DNA of 47,500 nt from Prorocentrum cordatum (lineage: Eukaryota; Sar; Dinophyceae; Prorocentrales; Prorocentraceae). Positions 1 to 10,140 of the stretch are shown piece after piece; positions within the stretch are counted from its first letter, which is position 1; the number at the start of each line of letters is the position of its first letter. The stretch lies in contig CAUYUJ010004758.1 of assembly GCA_963575745.1 (NCBI GenBank), positions 250,001 to 297,500 on the forward strand. The letters are read 5' to 3'. A program made the translations under genes and the position numbers. The notes under the pieces are model-generated. The model was given only the letters and a program-made list of their open reading frames with translations, was not told the origin of the DNA and did no database searches.

Positions 1-240
1 CTCGTTCTCCTTATCCTATCCTTATCTTGATATCCGATCCCTCTCATCCCCCCCGTCCTAATTATCTTCTTATCTTGATTGTCTTATCCTCCTTCATCGT
101 TCTCATCCTCCTCATCCTTATCATTGATGTCCGATCCTTCTTATCTTGATATCCAAATTCCTCATCCTTCTCGCCCTCCTCCCCCTCCTCGCCCTCCTCG
201 CTCGGCGCGTGTTTCGCACCTGCCACCGCGGGGCTCGAGG
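1..240. repeat. Degenerate CT-rich repeat tract
   Basis: Pyrimidine-rich sequence with a loosely repeated phrase CTTATCTTGATATCCGATCC near 21, 69 and 139, passing into CCT/CTC triplets at 165-205. The minus-strand reading frame of the next gene runs into this tract, so its Arg-rich last residues are repeat-derived. Confidence 0.6.
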
Positions 241-2457
241 CGCGAGGTCGCGCGCGCATCGCGCGCCCGGCAATGCACCTGAGCCCGCTGCCCCTGCCGC
301 TGGGGGCCGCAGTGCACCAGGGGCCTCGTCGAGTGCATTCATCGCCTCGAGTGGCAAATTTGGATAACCATGGAATGTCTGGATGGCAACGCAATCCACG
401 GCTCGCGTCCCGTGCGGGAGCCTGCCCACGCAGAACACACGCACGGGCCCATTGTCGCGCAGCGACGTGGAGGGTTGATATCTGAAGCGCCATGTATTTT
501 TAGCGATCGTCTCCCCGCACATTATGCACCTCGACCTACTCGACGGTGCGATTTCAAAGTGAGATAAGCCAGCCATATTCACACTTCCAATCGGCGCAGC
601 TGCAGGCGGGGCCACTGGAGGAGCTGGAGCTGGCTTCGCCGTTGCCTTGGGTTTCGCCTTCGCCTTGCTGTTGGGCTTCGGCTGATCGTCATTGTTGTTG
701 TCGTCGTCGACGTCGCTGCAGGACTCTTCGCCCATGTCCACGTCCTCGTGCTCACCATCATGGCCAGCCTCAGGGTCGCTCTCCTCTGGGGCCGATGGCG
801 CGGCAGCGCCAGACTTGGGCTGCGCGTGGCCGGCCTGATCCGTCGGCGGCTTGAAATCCTGGCCAAGCCCGAAAGGCAGCTCGACACCTTCTTTTGCATC
901 ATGCTTATTCCTCGGCCTGCGCAGCTTGACCTGGGTAGCAATCTGGAGGGAACATTTGGCCATGACCTCAAGTAGTTGGACCCGAATCCACATTTCATCA
1001 TCGCTCTGGGCATCGACGAAGTTGTACAGCTTGAGGCTCATCGCCCCCATGTCCGTCAAATCTTCGTTCATCCCCCGAGCGCGCCTTGCATTCATCATCA
1101 CCTTCCGACCTACCAGATGCGACGTAGAAATCAATACATTGTCACGCTTGGGCCCGCGAGCAATGTCATAGGTCATGGAATTTGGTCTGGTCTCAAATGC
1201 TTTGATCCAGACGTGCATATCACCCTGTCCGATCCGCTCACATAGGACATAATTTTCTGGACATTCGCCATCTGGCCCGCTGAGCCCCAAGAATAATGGA
1301 AGATCGTAATCCCGAGCGCTGAGATGGAAACTCTTGACAAAATTCCCAACTGCATCAAAGGCCATATCGCATTTGCAAAGACCTCCGTGCTTCATGCAAC
1401 AAGGTAATTTGGGCTGAGCAGCCCCAGGAGGATTGGGCACAGGCACGTCGTTGTGATAACATATTTTGCCCATTCTCGATTTGGTGTCATTCCTGGTCGC
1501 TGCTGCATCCACCAAAGAGGGTTTGAGACCCATCCAGGGCTCATCAAGCTGCGCCCCAGCCTTCCATGCGGGATGGGACCCCACGCATTGCAACGCATGT
1601 CTAAATGCAAACTCTCTGTTCAATCTCTTGGATGAGCGGCCTCCGGCAACAGCATTGGCCCAATCCGACTCAACCGTTTGTCGGTGAAGAAGTTCCTCGC
1701 GATGCCTGGTCCTGGCGGCATGTATGTTATCGGCCATGGCCTCGTAATGTTGGAGATCACTTGGGCTGAGCTGGTCGAAGGACTCCTTGAGCCTCGTCGC
1801 ATCTGGGCCTGCAGCGGCAGTGAATGGCCGAACGTTCGGGTTCCAGTGGGTTGACTTGTACATGGACCATGCCGAGGATTTCGTGACATTCTGCCTGCGT
1901 GTCCTGACGAATCGCTTGACCCCCTTCGCAACTTTGCGCACACGTGTCTTATTCGCAGCGTTGGTCCTGGCCATCTTGATAAACTTGTTTAGGTCGCCCG
2001 TCGGGAGAACCTGTTCGAGTGCGCGGTGCGTTTTGCGATCGATGTTGCGAAGCACCAACTTGTGACGCGTCCTCTTCCCCAACTTTGCTGGCTTGTACGC
2101 TGCGCCCCTACTGCTCACTCGTCGGACTTCTTGGCCTAATAAGTGTTTCATTTCGACGGATACAATACTTGTCGGAGTCGCTGCCGCGTGTAATCGCAGC
2201 GCCATGCGAGCTCTCATCATCAACTCTGGATCGGTCAACCGTCTGACACAGACCACGCTGAAATCGTCGATGCAATCGCTACAGTCGGCCCCCGTCGATT
2301 GCAATGGCGCAACGACTTCCTTGATGAACTCTTCGTCGGCCCCATCCTCGCACACTCGTAACGCCGAGAACTTCGGCTGAGACAAATAGAACACCAGACG
2401 ACGCCACGCCTGAGCAGTAGTCAGCAGCATCTTGCACGCCATGTCGCGCTGTTCCAT
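121..2457 (-). CDS. Hypothetical protein, 778 aa, Cys-rich segments
   Basis: Open frame with an ATG at 2457 and a second in-frame Met five codons later. I do not recognise a named family with certainty. The first 200 residues are basic and helical-looking. Around residues 210-260 a segment with aromatic and charged spacing (LSPSDLQHYEAMAD) loosely recalls HMG-box-like helices. A Cys cluster (CCMKHGGLCKCD) lies near residue 350, an acidic low-complexity stretch follows about residue 560, and a CxxC motif (RCIMCGE) begins a short Cys/His segment near residue 665. The last ~50 residues are Arg repeats produced by the flanking microsatellite, so the native C-terminus may be lost. Amino-acid use is balanced over most of the length, unlike a shadow frame. 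It could be an intact host gene or a copy of a dispersed family; no introns are evident. Confidence 0.5.
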   Translation of the reverse strand: MEQRDMACKMLLTTAQAWRRLVFYLSQPKFSALRVCEDGADEEFIKEVVAPLQSTGADCSDCIDDFSVVCVRRLTDPELMMRARMALRLHAAATPTSIVSVEMKHLLGQEVRRVSSRGAAYKPAKLGKRTRHKLVLRNIDRKTHRALEQVLPTGDLNKFIKMARTNAANKTRVRKVAKGVKRFVRTRRQNVTKSSAWSMYKSTHWNPNVRPFTAAAGPDATRLKESFDQLSPSDLQHYEAMADNIHAARTRHREELLHRQTVESDWANAVAGGRSSKRLNREFAFRHALQCVGSHPAWKAGAQLDEPWMGLKPSLVDAAATRNDTKSRMGKICYHNDVPVPNPPGAAQPKLPCCMKHGGLCKCDMAFDAVGNFVKSFHLSARDYDLPLFLGLSGPDGECPENYVLCERIGQGDMHVWIKAFETRPNSMTYDIARGPKRDNVLISTSHLVGRKVMMNARRARGMNEDLTDMGAMSLKLYNFVDAQSDDEMWIRVQLLEVMAKCSLQIATQVKLRRPRNKHDAKEGVELPFGLGQDFKPPTDQAGHAQPKSGAAAPSAPEESDPEAGHDGEHEDVDMGEESCSDVDDDNNNDDQPKPNSKAKAKPKATAKPAPAPPVAPPAAAPIGSVNMAGLSHFEIAPSSRSRCIMCGETIAKNTWRFRYQPSTSLRDNGPVRVFCVGRLPHGTRAVDCVAIQTFHGYPNLPLEAMNALDEAPGALRPPAAGAAGSGALPGARCARDLAPRAPRWQVRNTRRARRARRGRRARRMRNLDIKIRRIGHQ

Positions 2458-2461
2458 GGGT

Positions 2462-2705
2462 GCCCTCAGGGACTCAGGGGCGGAAAAATAATCCCCCCCT
2501 CGTCATTCCTCCTTCCCCCTTCCTCATCATTCCCCTCCCCCTTCCCCCCCCCCCCACCCCCTCCCCTCCTCATTCCCCATCCCCCTTCCTCCCTCATTTC
2601 CTCATTCCTCCTCCCCTTGCGCCAACCCAATAAAACCATCTCCCGTTTATCAACCTCCTCACCGCCGTTCTCGCGTTGACCCCCCCCCACCCTCATCCTC
2701 ATCCT
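2462..2705. repeat. Polypyrimidine tract (CCCCTTCCTCAT-like)
   Basis: Almost purely C/T on the plus strand, with C-runs at 2546-2557 and 2683-2689. No coding signal; frames across it are low-complexity artefacts. It separates the two minus-strand genes. Confidence 0.85.
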
Positions 2706-2807
2706 GCACTGTTCAAGCTGGCTACTTTCTGACCCCGTTGCGGGTCCAAGTTGATCCAGCCCATGCCGAATGTCGATAGTCGCTTAGAGCAGCAACAAAT
2801 TCAAACG

Positions 2808-4936
2808 CTACACGCTTGCCACGTTCGCCAGATAATACCTCCAGGTTCGATCTGCACGGTTCGCAATCACCTGCAGCAGATCCGCGATCGCTGGAGCAGC
2901 CACGAGCGCACCGTCCCCTGGGATCGAAGCTGCGGCAGTTGAAAACTTGGTTGTCAGCTCCTCTCCCTTGAAGACGTGGTTCAGGAAGGGTTGCAATGGC
3001 GCCTGGACGACTAAAACTTTGAGGTTCTGCCAACCAGCAGGGTGATTCTCCACGTGTTGAATCGCGAGGCCAGCTTCGACGACCTGCTTGGCACCGCTCT
3101 GCGCTTGTTCGCCCCTGGCCGCAGCGTCATTCACCTCTCGCTCAGCTGACTCAATAGATTTCGTATCGAAGGCGCGCTTGGGAGATCTGTATAGCAAATT
3201 GTGCTGAGCCTGCCCACGATAACACCACTGGTTGGCTGTCTCCATGTGTTCCCAACGGTGCCCCAGGGCAAGGGGCACGATGGGCCGATGGACATCATAA
3301 TAACTGCCTTGATCTTATTATAAGCTTTGTCTCGAGTTCGACCGCACTTGCAAGATGCGAAACACCAATGAACTATATCGGAATCCGTTCCATACCATTG
3401 TCCGTTGTCGTACATCAAGATCTCCTGCGTCTGCTCATCTGTCATGCCGTAGCCAGTCAGCTTGAGGACATTTGTAGCAAAAGATCGCCACTCGTCAAAT
3501 CCAGGCGGGTGCTCCATCACGCGCTTATACTTGAAGTGTGTCTTCAGCTCCGTCTCCATTGCTTCGGTGCACTTGCTCGCTGACCTCCACGACTGACACG
3601 AGTGCCCGCGTCGGACCACGAACGAACTGAGCCCGCCGAAACTTTTAATGATCGGCCCCGAGCAAAGGACGCAACTTTGACCAGAACAATTCATCGAGAA
3701 TACGGTTGGCACGTAATCTATCTCAGGGCTCCCGTGCAGCACGTTTCGCTTTTCCCGTAAAGCCTCTTCAACTTTGCACACGATGTTATTATTCAGCGTG
3801 AGACAGTCTCTTACCATCGCCATGTTCTTCCAACGAGGGGTTGCGAACATATCTTTCAACACTGATGACGGACCGATGCTCTCGCCAGGGTCGAGGCCAT
3901 TGCAGACTGACCATCTTCGCCAGCAGCTCAGCACGGTGGCGTAGTTGGCCATCGGCATTGGTTGTGAAGGGCTGCATATTGGCGTGCTCGATATCCCATT
4001 GCTTCTGACGTCGAAGATCTTGAAAGCCGTCTCGGTCACATTGAGAACTGGAGCATGGACCACCGAGCCCGTCTTCATTATTTTCCTAAGTTTCCTGGAT
4101 AGCTCTGGGGGCGCTGCCTCGAGAATCGCATCAATCTGCGCTGCAGGGGGTTTGGTCATCCACATGCTCGCGTCGTCGAATACATTGCTGAAGTGAAGAA
4201 AACGGCAGCCCCGTTGAAGGTCGTCACTCGCCCACCTGCGCAGGCCGCGTGCCTGAGACTCAACATGTGAAACGAATAACCGGTTGACGTCGGCCGCGCT
4301 GGTGTTTCTTGAATTCACTGTGATGGGAATGGCCCCGTCAGGCGTGGCAACAAGAACTGAACATTTGTTCATGGACTCCGATGTCGTGTACGATCCACTG
4401 AACAAGCTGGCAACCATCCTTTCGCTATCAACAAGAACCCCAGTGCTAATTGCATCCAGTATGCGCTTGTTCGTACCCTTTTCTCTACTGAGCTTCATTT
4501 TCAATCGAGTCGTTGGGGCGTGCTCGAATCCGCGTGCACGACCTCGCCCACCACCTCCCCGGCGGCCTCGGCCACGGCAGCCGCGGCCCAGCCCAGCGGG
4601 CGCCGCTGGTGCGAGTCCTGCGTCGGCCAGGGCGGCGGCGGCCTCAGCAGGCCCAGGCGGCCTGGCACCTGCCGCAGACTCAACCAAGTCTGCAAACATC
4701 CACGCAAGATGAAGTGCAACTATCTGCAGCAACATACCTTTCGCGAAAAGCGAGAATTGCTTCATGTTCATGAAATGAAGTTCAGCCCAAACGGCTACGG
4801 GATTATGATGAGCAGACGCACAAAGGGTGTATGTGTGTGATACAGTTTGCAAACGACAAGACACGAGCGGGACAATGATGGATTTCACAACGCGCATCTC
4901 CCTCGTATTGTTTGTTTTCTCCGTCCTCGTTGTCAT
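2808..4936 (-). pseudogene. Frameshifted member of an uncharacterised dinoflagellate protein family
   Basis: The first usable ATG is at 4936 and the frame stays open to 3131, but coding character leaves that frame near 3272. From there the neighbouring frame (…LALGHRWEHMETANQWCY…) carries on to a stop at 2808. The join falls at SCPL followed by GHRWEHME, the spot where I would expect a continuous helix in related dinoflagellate proteins (a Cys motif HWCFASCKCG, then AIMMSxGxxCP, then RWxHxE). That expectation comes from memory of the family, not from a search. Visible features are an Ala/Gly/Arg-rich linker at about residues 95-145, a CxxC…HxC cluster (SCVLCSGP…RRGHSC) near residue 440, and the second Cys motif near residue 540. 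Function is unknown. A single-base indel, real or from assembly, is the simplest explanation; an intron is less likely because no GT/AG pair is needed to bridge the frames. Confidence 0.6.
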
Positions 4937-4945
4937 GCATTCCAC

Positions 4946-5215
4946 TCCCCCTCAGACCACCTATCCTCATTCATACTCCTTCCCGACGTTACCCTCATCC
5001 TCCCTCTCGTCTGTTGTTCTCCCATATTTACCACCTCCTCATGACCTTTCTATCTTTTCTCCATCGTCGTCAATTCGTCACCCAAGTTCGTTCCTGCCTG
5101 ACACCTCCTCCAGCCACCCCCTCATTCTTCCGTCCTCCTTTCCAATTGTCGTCTCGCCTCTCTTCTCCCTCCCCCGTCGCTCCTCTTTCTCCTGCTTCCC
5201 TCCTCCACCAGGGTG
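4946..5215. repeat. Polypyrimidine tract upstream of the 2808-4936 gene
   Basis: C/T-rich on the plus strand with TCCTCC and CCTCAT phrases; it lies directly 5' of the minus-strand gene. Frames here are low complexity and not believed. Confidence 0.75.
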
Positions 5216-5744
5216 CTCGAGTAGCGATTTTGTTTTGCATTTCGATTTCGAACCATCTGGATGATGGGAGGTTTTGTTCGGAGGGCCACGGGTCAACAGT
5301 TCCCCCCCCCCGATTTTTAGAAGCACGGCGAATGGCGAGAGAGCGGAAGGGGGTGACCTCCCCAGGTCCGACGTTCGAGAAGATTGGTCGGAGGGAGTAG
5401 GACGGGGGGGAGGAGCAGAGGCAAGAGGAGAGAAGAGGATAAGAGAACAGGCAGGAACCAGTAGGATGAGAGAGAAGGGAGGTGAAGGTATTTGCGAGGT
5501 CGTTCAGACGAGGAAGACGAGGAGAGAGAGAGAGAGAGAGAAAGAGGGAGGGAGAGAGAAAAAGAGAGACATCTGAGAGAGAGGATCGGGAACCATTATG
5601 AGGAGAGTCGAGTGGGAACCATTCCAGGATAACCAATATGATTTAAGGAGTCGAGGTGGAATGTCTGAGGGGAGGTGTAGGAGGAGAGTTTGTTGTAACT
5701 GAACCAGGTGTCAGTGTGCAAAGGTTCATTCGTTGAGCGCAGCT
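5216..5744. repeat. Purine-rich tract with (GA)n core
   Basis: A C-run at 5302-5311 is followed by G/A-rich sequence, with a (GA)n microsatellite at about 5519-5542 and more GA-rich sequence to about 5585. The strand bias is the opposite of the preceding tract, but I could not align the two as a true inverted repeat. From about 5590 to 5744 there is unremarkable non-coding sequence. Confidence 0.6.
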
Positions 5745-5748
5745 AAGA

Positions 5749-5895
5749 AAGATGCCCCGAACGCTACGCACACACCCGACCTCCCTAAAACCCTGAGGCC
5801 CCAGACGCTAAGTAGATGTCGTTTACGTTGCATAAAAGGGCCTCGAACGCTACATATACCGCCAACTTCCTGACAACCTTGAGCCCCAACGATGT
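5749..5895. repeat. Two-copy diverged tandem repeat (~85 bp)
   Basis: The phrase GAACGCTAC followed by CCxACxTCC and then CTTGAGxCCC-type sequence occurs at about 5759-5810 and again at about 5845-5893. The copies are offset by about 85 bp and clearly diverged. No coding signal. Confidence 0.45.
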
Positions 5896-6257
5896 GGATC
5901 ATCAGTGTTATAGCACATCAGAACATAAATCGGGCATGCCTTTTACCTCCTGAATACCGTTTTTTATATTCAACAAATGAACCTTTCAACCTCCTCCTCC
6001 TCCTCCTCCTCCTCCGTGACCTCCCGTCCCCCAAGGTCGTCCAGGCTCGGGGGCCCTCTCCTCTCTGCCTGTAATCCCCCACAGATCCCCTGGTCGCGCA
6101 GCCTCTCGCCCGGCCAGAGGAGGAGGGCGGGGGAGAGGGGGGGCCAGTGATCGGCGGCGAGCTCTAAAACGACGCGGAGATCGGGACAAAATCGGATCGG
6201 GATAACTCGAAGTCTCTGAGAATCGGCGGGTTTGGAGGATGTATTGGGCGCCGCGGC
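5896..6257. other. Intergenic, no gene seen
   Basis: Contains a (CTC)n microsatellite at 5990-6015 and a GC-rich stretch with GGAGGG/GGGGG at 6115-6145. I see no gene, RNA or convincing regulatory site. Confidence 0.6.
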
Positions 6258-6310
6258 CGCTCCAGAGCGTTCCGGAACGCTCTGGGAGCGCTCCGGAACG
6301 CTCTGGAGCG
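6258..6310. repeat. Compound perfect palindrome
   Basis: CGCTCCAGAGCGTTCC at 6258-6273 is exactly inverted at 6295-6310. Between the arms, GGAACGCTCTGG pairs with the left arm to form a 24-bp perfect palindrome (CCAGAGCGTTCC and its complement, 6262-6285), and GGAGCGCTCC (6285-6294) is itself palindromic. Alternative hairpins or a cruciform are possible. It resembles no insertion-sequence end that I know. Confidence 0.85.
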
Positions 6311-7100
6311 ATTTATCCCGATCCTAGCCCTGTTTTAAGCTCAAGGGGAGTCAGAGGGTCGTGCCATGCTAGAGGGCTCGTGAGGTCTCTGGAGGGCAGC
6401 TACAAAGCGAAACCACACATCCGAAGTCCTGACTTACACAATGCGGGGTCCCTGGAAAACTCGACTCCCTGGGGCCGGCTGGAAGCCGACGAGTGCCTGA
6501 ACTGCTGGAAGTAATTTGTGCAGCCCCTGAAACAGGGCTTCTTTGCGGCTTCTCTGTTCTGCGTCTTACGGGGCCTGCTGGCGGTCTCAAAGGCTGAGGC
6601 TTTTCTGGCGTATTAGGGTCCTCTCGATGGTTCTGGGAGGCTCCAAAGGGTCTTGCTGGCGGTCTCGAGCGCTGTCTCGCGAGGACGCGGTTCCAGATGT
6701 CCAGTCGCCTTTCCCCTGTCGAGTGTTCCCTGGGGCTCTCATAAAGGGCCTCCTCTCGGGGTCTCTCTTCGGACGTCGTGGGGGACTCATCGGCCTTCTT
6801 GGGCTCTCTTGGAGGGCCTGTGGGGCCCTCTTGGAGTGATCTTCGGGGCCTCTTGGCCTGGGCTGCCGGAAACTCGGGATTGCTCTGTCGCGCATTTGAA
6901 GTGCCATCGAACGCTCTTCGGCCCGCTTCGGGGCGTCTTGGGCCGTCATCAGGCCATATTGGGCCGTTTGGGGCGCTCTTCGGCCGTTTCAGGCGTTTGG
7001 AGTTCCACTGGGGCGACCCTGGGAGTATTTAGAGTGTTTCCGGGGCCGCGCCCAGAAATGAAACCGTTTCTGGTGAGACCTTCCAAGATCTTGCTGGGGT
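6311..7100. repeat. GC-rich spacer with recurrent GGGGCxCTCTTGG-like phrases
   Basis: Phrases such as GGGCTCTCTTGG, GGGGCCTCTTGG, GGGGCGCTCTTCGG and GGGCCGTTTGG recur at irregular spacing between about 6590 and 7010, which suggests an old decayed satellite. Several frames are open on both strands only because stops are rare at this composition. No gene is claimed. Confidence 0.4.
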
Positions 7101-7329
7101 GATTTCTGGGCCCCCTCGTGGTGCATTCCGCGCGCGGGCGAACGAGTAGTTACAACAATAACATGACAGCTCTGAGCCTCCCAGTTGCAGCGCAACTCGG
7201 TCGATGCATTTCGTAAGGCCATACGTCGTGTGCAGAACGGCGAGCCTCTGCCATAGTCCGCCGGCAAACTCCTGAGGGACACCACTTACGACTAACTCAA
7301 CGACACAATCTTACAGTGTTGTGAAGAGG

Positions 7330-8700
7330 TCACAACCCTCGACAACATCGTCTGCTTCCCTGCGAACAGTGCCGATTGGAACGTGGCGGTCGCTCACACC
7401 ATGAATCTTTGCGGGGGCGTGCACTCGTGCGAGAACTGGGCTGGCTCCAGCGTGGGCGAGCAGCATCGTGGCTTCTCCGAGAAGCTGTCCGACACAGACT
7501 TCGCCACCTGGGCTTGTTACGGTAGCTGGCAACAGTGCCCCAGCTGCGGGTGCTTCTCTTTCAACGACGATGGTTGCAAGAGTCTATACAACGGCACGCC
7601 TGCTTCTTCCCAGGCCTCCGACCTGCAACGCGTCCGTCGGGAAATCCCGTCGGACCAAGAGCCGCAGTCTGGCCACGCAAAGCTTGGGCCGACGTCGCAC
7701 CGGTGGACGAGCCCGAGCATGTACAAGCCCTCGGCCTCTGCAGAGCACGCATGTGGCAGGCGCACGCCTCTGAACACACCCGGCCTGTTGCGCACTCTGG
7801 AGAGATGGCCACGCGCACTCTCCGAGCCAGAGCTCGTGCCAAGGCCGCCGCCAAGGCGAAGCCTGCAGCCAAGGCCAAGGCGGCGGCGGCTGCCGCTGCC
7901 ATCGGGGCCGACAGGATGGAACCGGTTCTGCGCACGCAGCAGCTGTACTGCGTTCATCGCCACGGCTGAACCTAAACGGTGTTTTCCGTTTTCGTCCTGT
8001 TGTCGATTTTCCTCGTTTTGTCTTCAGTCTGCCTTTACCGCAACACGACATCGACACGAAAACGGCCCACGAACTCTCCAAAAAACACCGTTTAGGTCCA
8101 GCCGCGTTCCTCGCCCACCGCCAGTAGGCCTGAGCATGCCCTCCACCTGGGCTGACGAGGTGGTGTCGTGGCCTCGGCTCGTGCCCGCTGCGACGGAGTT
8201 TCCCATGCTGGCCGCGGAGGGGTGCACGTGCGTAGATTCTGCGGACGCCGGGGAAGAGGCCCTACGAGGTATCCTCACTCACGCTCGGAAGGAGCAGGAG
8301 CTCTTCAGCGCCAAACCGATTGTGCCGAGCCAGTGTAAGACCTGGAAAAGACATGGGTCGGCACTGGTTTCTATGCGCCTCACATCGTCGACGAGAGCTG
8401 CCTCCCCACTGCCCGTTCCAAGGCGGCTTTCTGGTGGCCCATTAAAGAACACTGGTTTATATAGGGCTATACTCAAAAATTCGAATCGCACGCATACAAA
8501 CCCTGATCAGCATGGGCAGAACATCCGCACCCTCGACCTTCTCATCACCCTCAAGGGCGTGGAATGCGCCGCTTGGCCTTGGCTATACCCCATTGCGCAT
8601 GTCACCGACACTGGGATGTCGTGCCTTCTCGCTGAGTTCCATGAGGACACGCGGAATCGCACCATCTCCCGTGGCTGCTCTTCCAACGGGGCTGCCACGG
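7330..8700 (+). pseudogene. Broken gene fragment, possibly Helitron-like N-terminal region
   Basis: Reading-frame segments that look genuine are scattered over all three plus frames. One carries QCPSCGCFSFNDD at about 7530-7570 (CxxC). A second frame around 8345-8460 carries FYAPHIVDESCLPTARSKAA. A third near 8540-8625 carries GVECAAWPWLYPIAHVTDTG. From memory, the order CPxCGxFFFND…SxxYKP…W…WPR…GIECAxWPxLYP…TDTG matches large multicopy dinoflagellate proteins whose later part resembles the Helitron-like N-terminal (Rep-like) region. That assignment is tentative, and the Rep motif itself is not present here. At least two frame changes and an inverted-repeat insertion (7963-8104) make it non-functional as it stands. 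It stops where the 21-bp minisatellite begins. The region 7101-7329 before it shows nothing recognisable. Confidence 0.4.
7963..8104. mobile_element. 142-bp inverted-repeat insertion (MITE or introner-like)
   Basis: GGCTGAACCTAAACGGTGTTTT at the left end is mirrored at the right end with one mismatch (arms at about 7964-7985 and 8082-8103). A second inner pair, CCGTTTTCGT at 7986-7995, is mirrored at 8056-8065. The insert is AT-richer than its surroundings and splits the gene fragment between its LYCVHR and WADEVVSWPR parts. Its length leaves remainder 1 on division by three, and removing it would bring the flanking coding frames into register. I could not define a convincing target duplication. 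It could be a MITE or an introner-type intron; both have been described with terminal inverted repeats. Confidence 0.6.
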
Positions 8701-9075
8701 GGCCATGAAGGGCAGAGAGGGGGCCACGAAGGGCTGCGAGGGGGCCACGAAGGGCTGCAACAGAGCCACGAAGGGCAGCGAGGGGGCCACGAAGGGCTGC
8801 AACGGGGCCACGAAGGGCAGTGAGGGGGCCACAAAAGGCTGCAACGGGGCCACGGAGGGCTGGGGGCCACGAAGGGCTGCAACGGGGCCACGAAGGGCAG
8901 CGAGGGGGCCACGAAGGGCTGCAACGGGGCCACGAAGGGCAGCGAGGGGGCCACGAAGGGCTGCAACGGGGCCACGAAGGGCAGCGAGGGGGCCACAAAG
9001 GCCTGCAACAGGGCCACGAAGGGCAGCGAGGGGGCCACGAAGGGCTGCAACGGGGCCACGAAGGGCAGCGAGATC
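8694..9075. repeat. Minisatellite: 21-bp unit in 42-bp higher-order pairs
   Basis: A 21-bp unit, GGGGCCACGAAGGGC followed by either AGCGAG or TGCAAC, alternates so that the true period is 42 bp over about nine pairs. There is one irregularity near 8856-8870 where a unit is shortened. Since 21 is divisible by three, every frame stays open and gives repeats such as GATKGCNGATKGSE; these are not believed to be proteins. Confidence 0.95.
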
Positions 9076-9089
9076 CCGATTCCTGAGTA

Positions 9090-9340
9090 AGCTGTTAGGG
9101 AGTCCTAGGCGTGAGCGCAACTCCTGAATTCTTCAGCAATTTGCAAGCAAATCTCCAGCGAGAGCGCGACTCAAGAGCGCCGAGAGAGCGATCCCTGCAT
9201 AAATTGTGAGGAATTGCCAAGCGAGAGCGCGATTCCTGAGTCATATGCTTGGAAGTCTCAGGCGGGAGCAGGGGCCCTGGTTAACATGTGAGGAACTCTC
9301 AAGCAGGAGCCGTTGTTGTTGTAACCCAGGGGCCAGGGGC
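9090..9340 (+). repeat. Short tandem repeats with GAGAGCGCGA core
   Basis: GCGAGAGCGCGATTCCTGAG-type phrases recur near 9160, 9185, 9220 and later at 9682, each followed by a TGTxAGGAA-like phrase. The same phrases occur in opposite orientation at about 10910-11060, linking this block to the inverted-repeat arms described separately. Confidence 0.55.
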
Positions 9341-9439
9341 GCAATTTGTCCCTTGTGACTTTCACTTGTAAAAACCGGGTGCGAGCCCCGGGGGAAGCAT
9401 TTCAATTTAAACAGCCCCAAAGGCAGAGGAAGAGAGGAC

Positions 9440-9850
9440 GGATGGGAGAAAGGGACAAGGGGGGGAAAGCAGGATGGAGCACGAGCGATAGTAGCAGGAG
9501 GGGGCTAGGAACAGAACACACGCGGCAGAACCAGACGGGCTGATTGGGCGGGTAGAACCTAACGGATAGGTCGGTAAGGCGGGTCCAAGCGGCCAGGTCG
9601 AGCAGGCGGGTTGCTGAAGCGTGATTACTGCATGGATCGCAAGGAGTGCGATCCCTGTATAGATTGTGATGGCGTTCCGCGCGAGAGCGCGATCTGGAAA
9701 TAACTTATTAGGAAGTATCAGGCGGGAGCCGCTGTTCTTGTAAACCAGAGGCCAACTACCCAGTGTCGTGACACTTCGCTTTCCCTTCGACAAAAAAGTT
9801 GCGGGCCCAGAAGGAACATTTCGATTGAAAGATACAGAATGGTACCTGGC
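9440..9850 (+). repeat. Left arm of a large inverted repeat
   Basis: Contains, in order, AGCAGGAGGGGGCTAGGA, GGCAGAACCAGACGGGCTGA, CCAGGTCGAGCAGGCGGG, TTGCTGAAGCGTGA, GAGAGCGCGAT, CGGGAGCCG and GCGGGCCCAGA. The same string of phrases runs in reverse complement through 10767-11242. The arms are diverged and flank about 900 bp. Confidence 0.65.
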
Positions 9851-9879
9851 AGGGGGTATCAACAATACATATTGTTGAC

Positions 9880-10140
9880 AACTAAAAAACGGCAACAGCG
9901 ACAACGACAACGATAACGACGACATCATCATCAACAACGACGACGACCACGACGACGACGACAACAACGACGACGAAGACGACGACGACGATAACCACGA
10001 CCACTATCACAACACCACAACCACAACCACCATCACAACACGAACCACAACAACAAGCACAAACCACAACGACCACAACAACAAACACAAAAACAACCAC
10101 AACCGAAACCACAACAACAACAACAAAACACAACAACCCG
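9880..10140. repeat. ACA/ACG/AAC trinucleotide microsatellite
   Basis: Long impure runs of CAACGACGA, ACGACGACG and CACAACAAC on the plus strand. The minus frame reads as poly-Val and is an artefact. Confidence 0.9.

Noticed and set aside
4946-5640. Pyrimidine tract and purine tract as one long inverted repeat
   Set aside because: Strand composition is opposite, but no aligned phrases of useful length could be found between the two halves.
8507-9127. Open frames on both strands through the 21-bp minisatellite
   Set aside because: The period is a multiple of three, so every frame stays open; no start context or non-repetitive domain is present.
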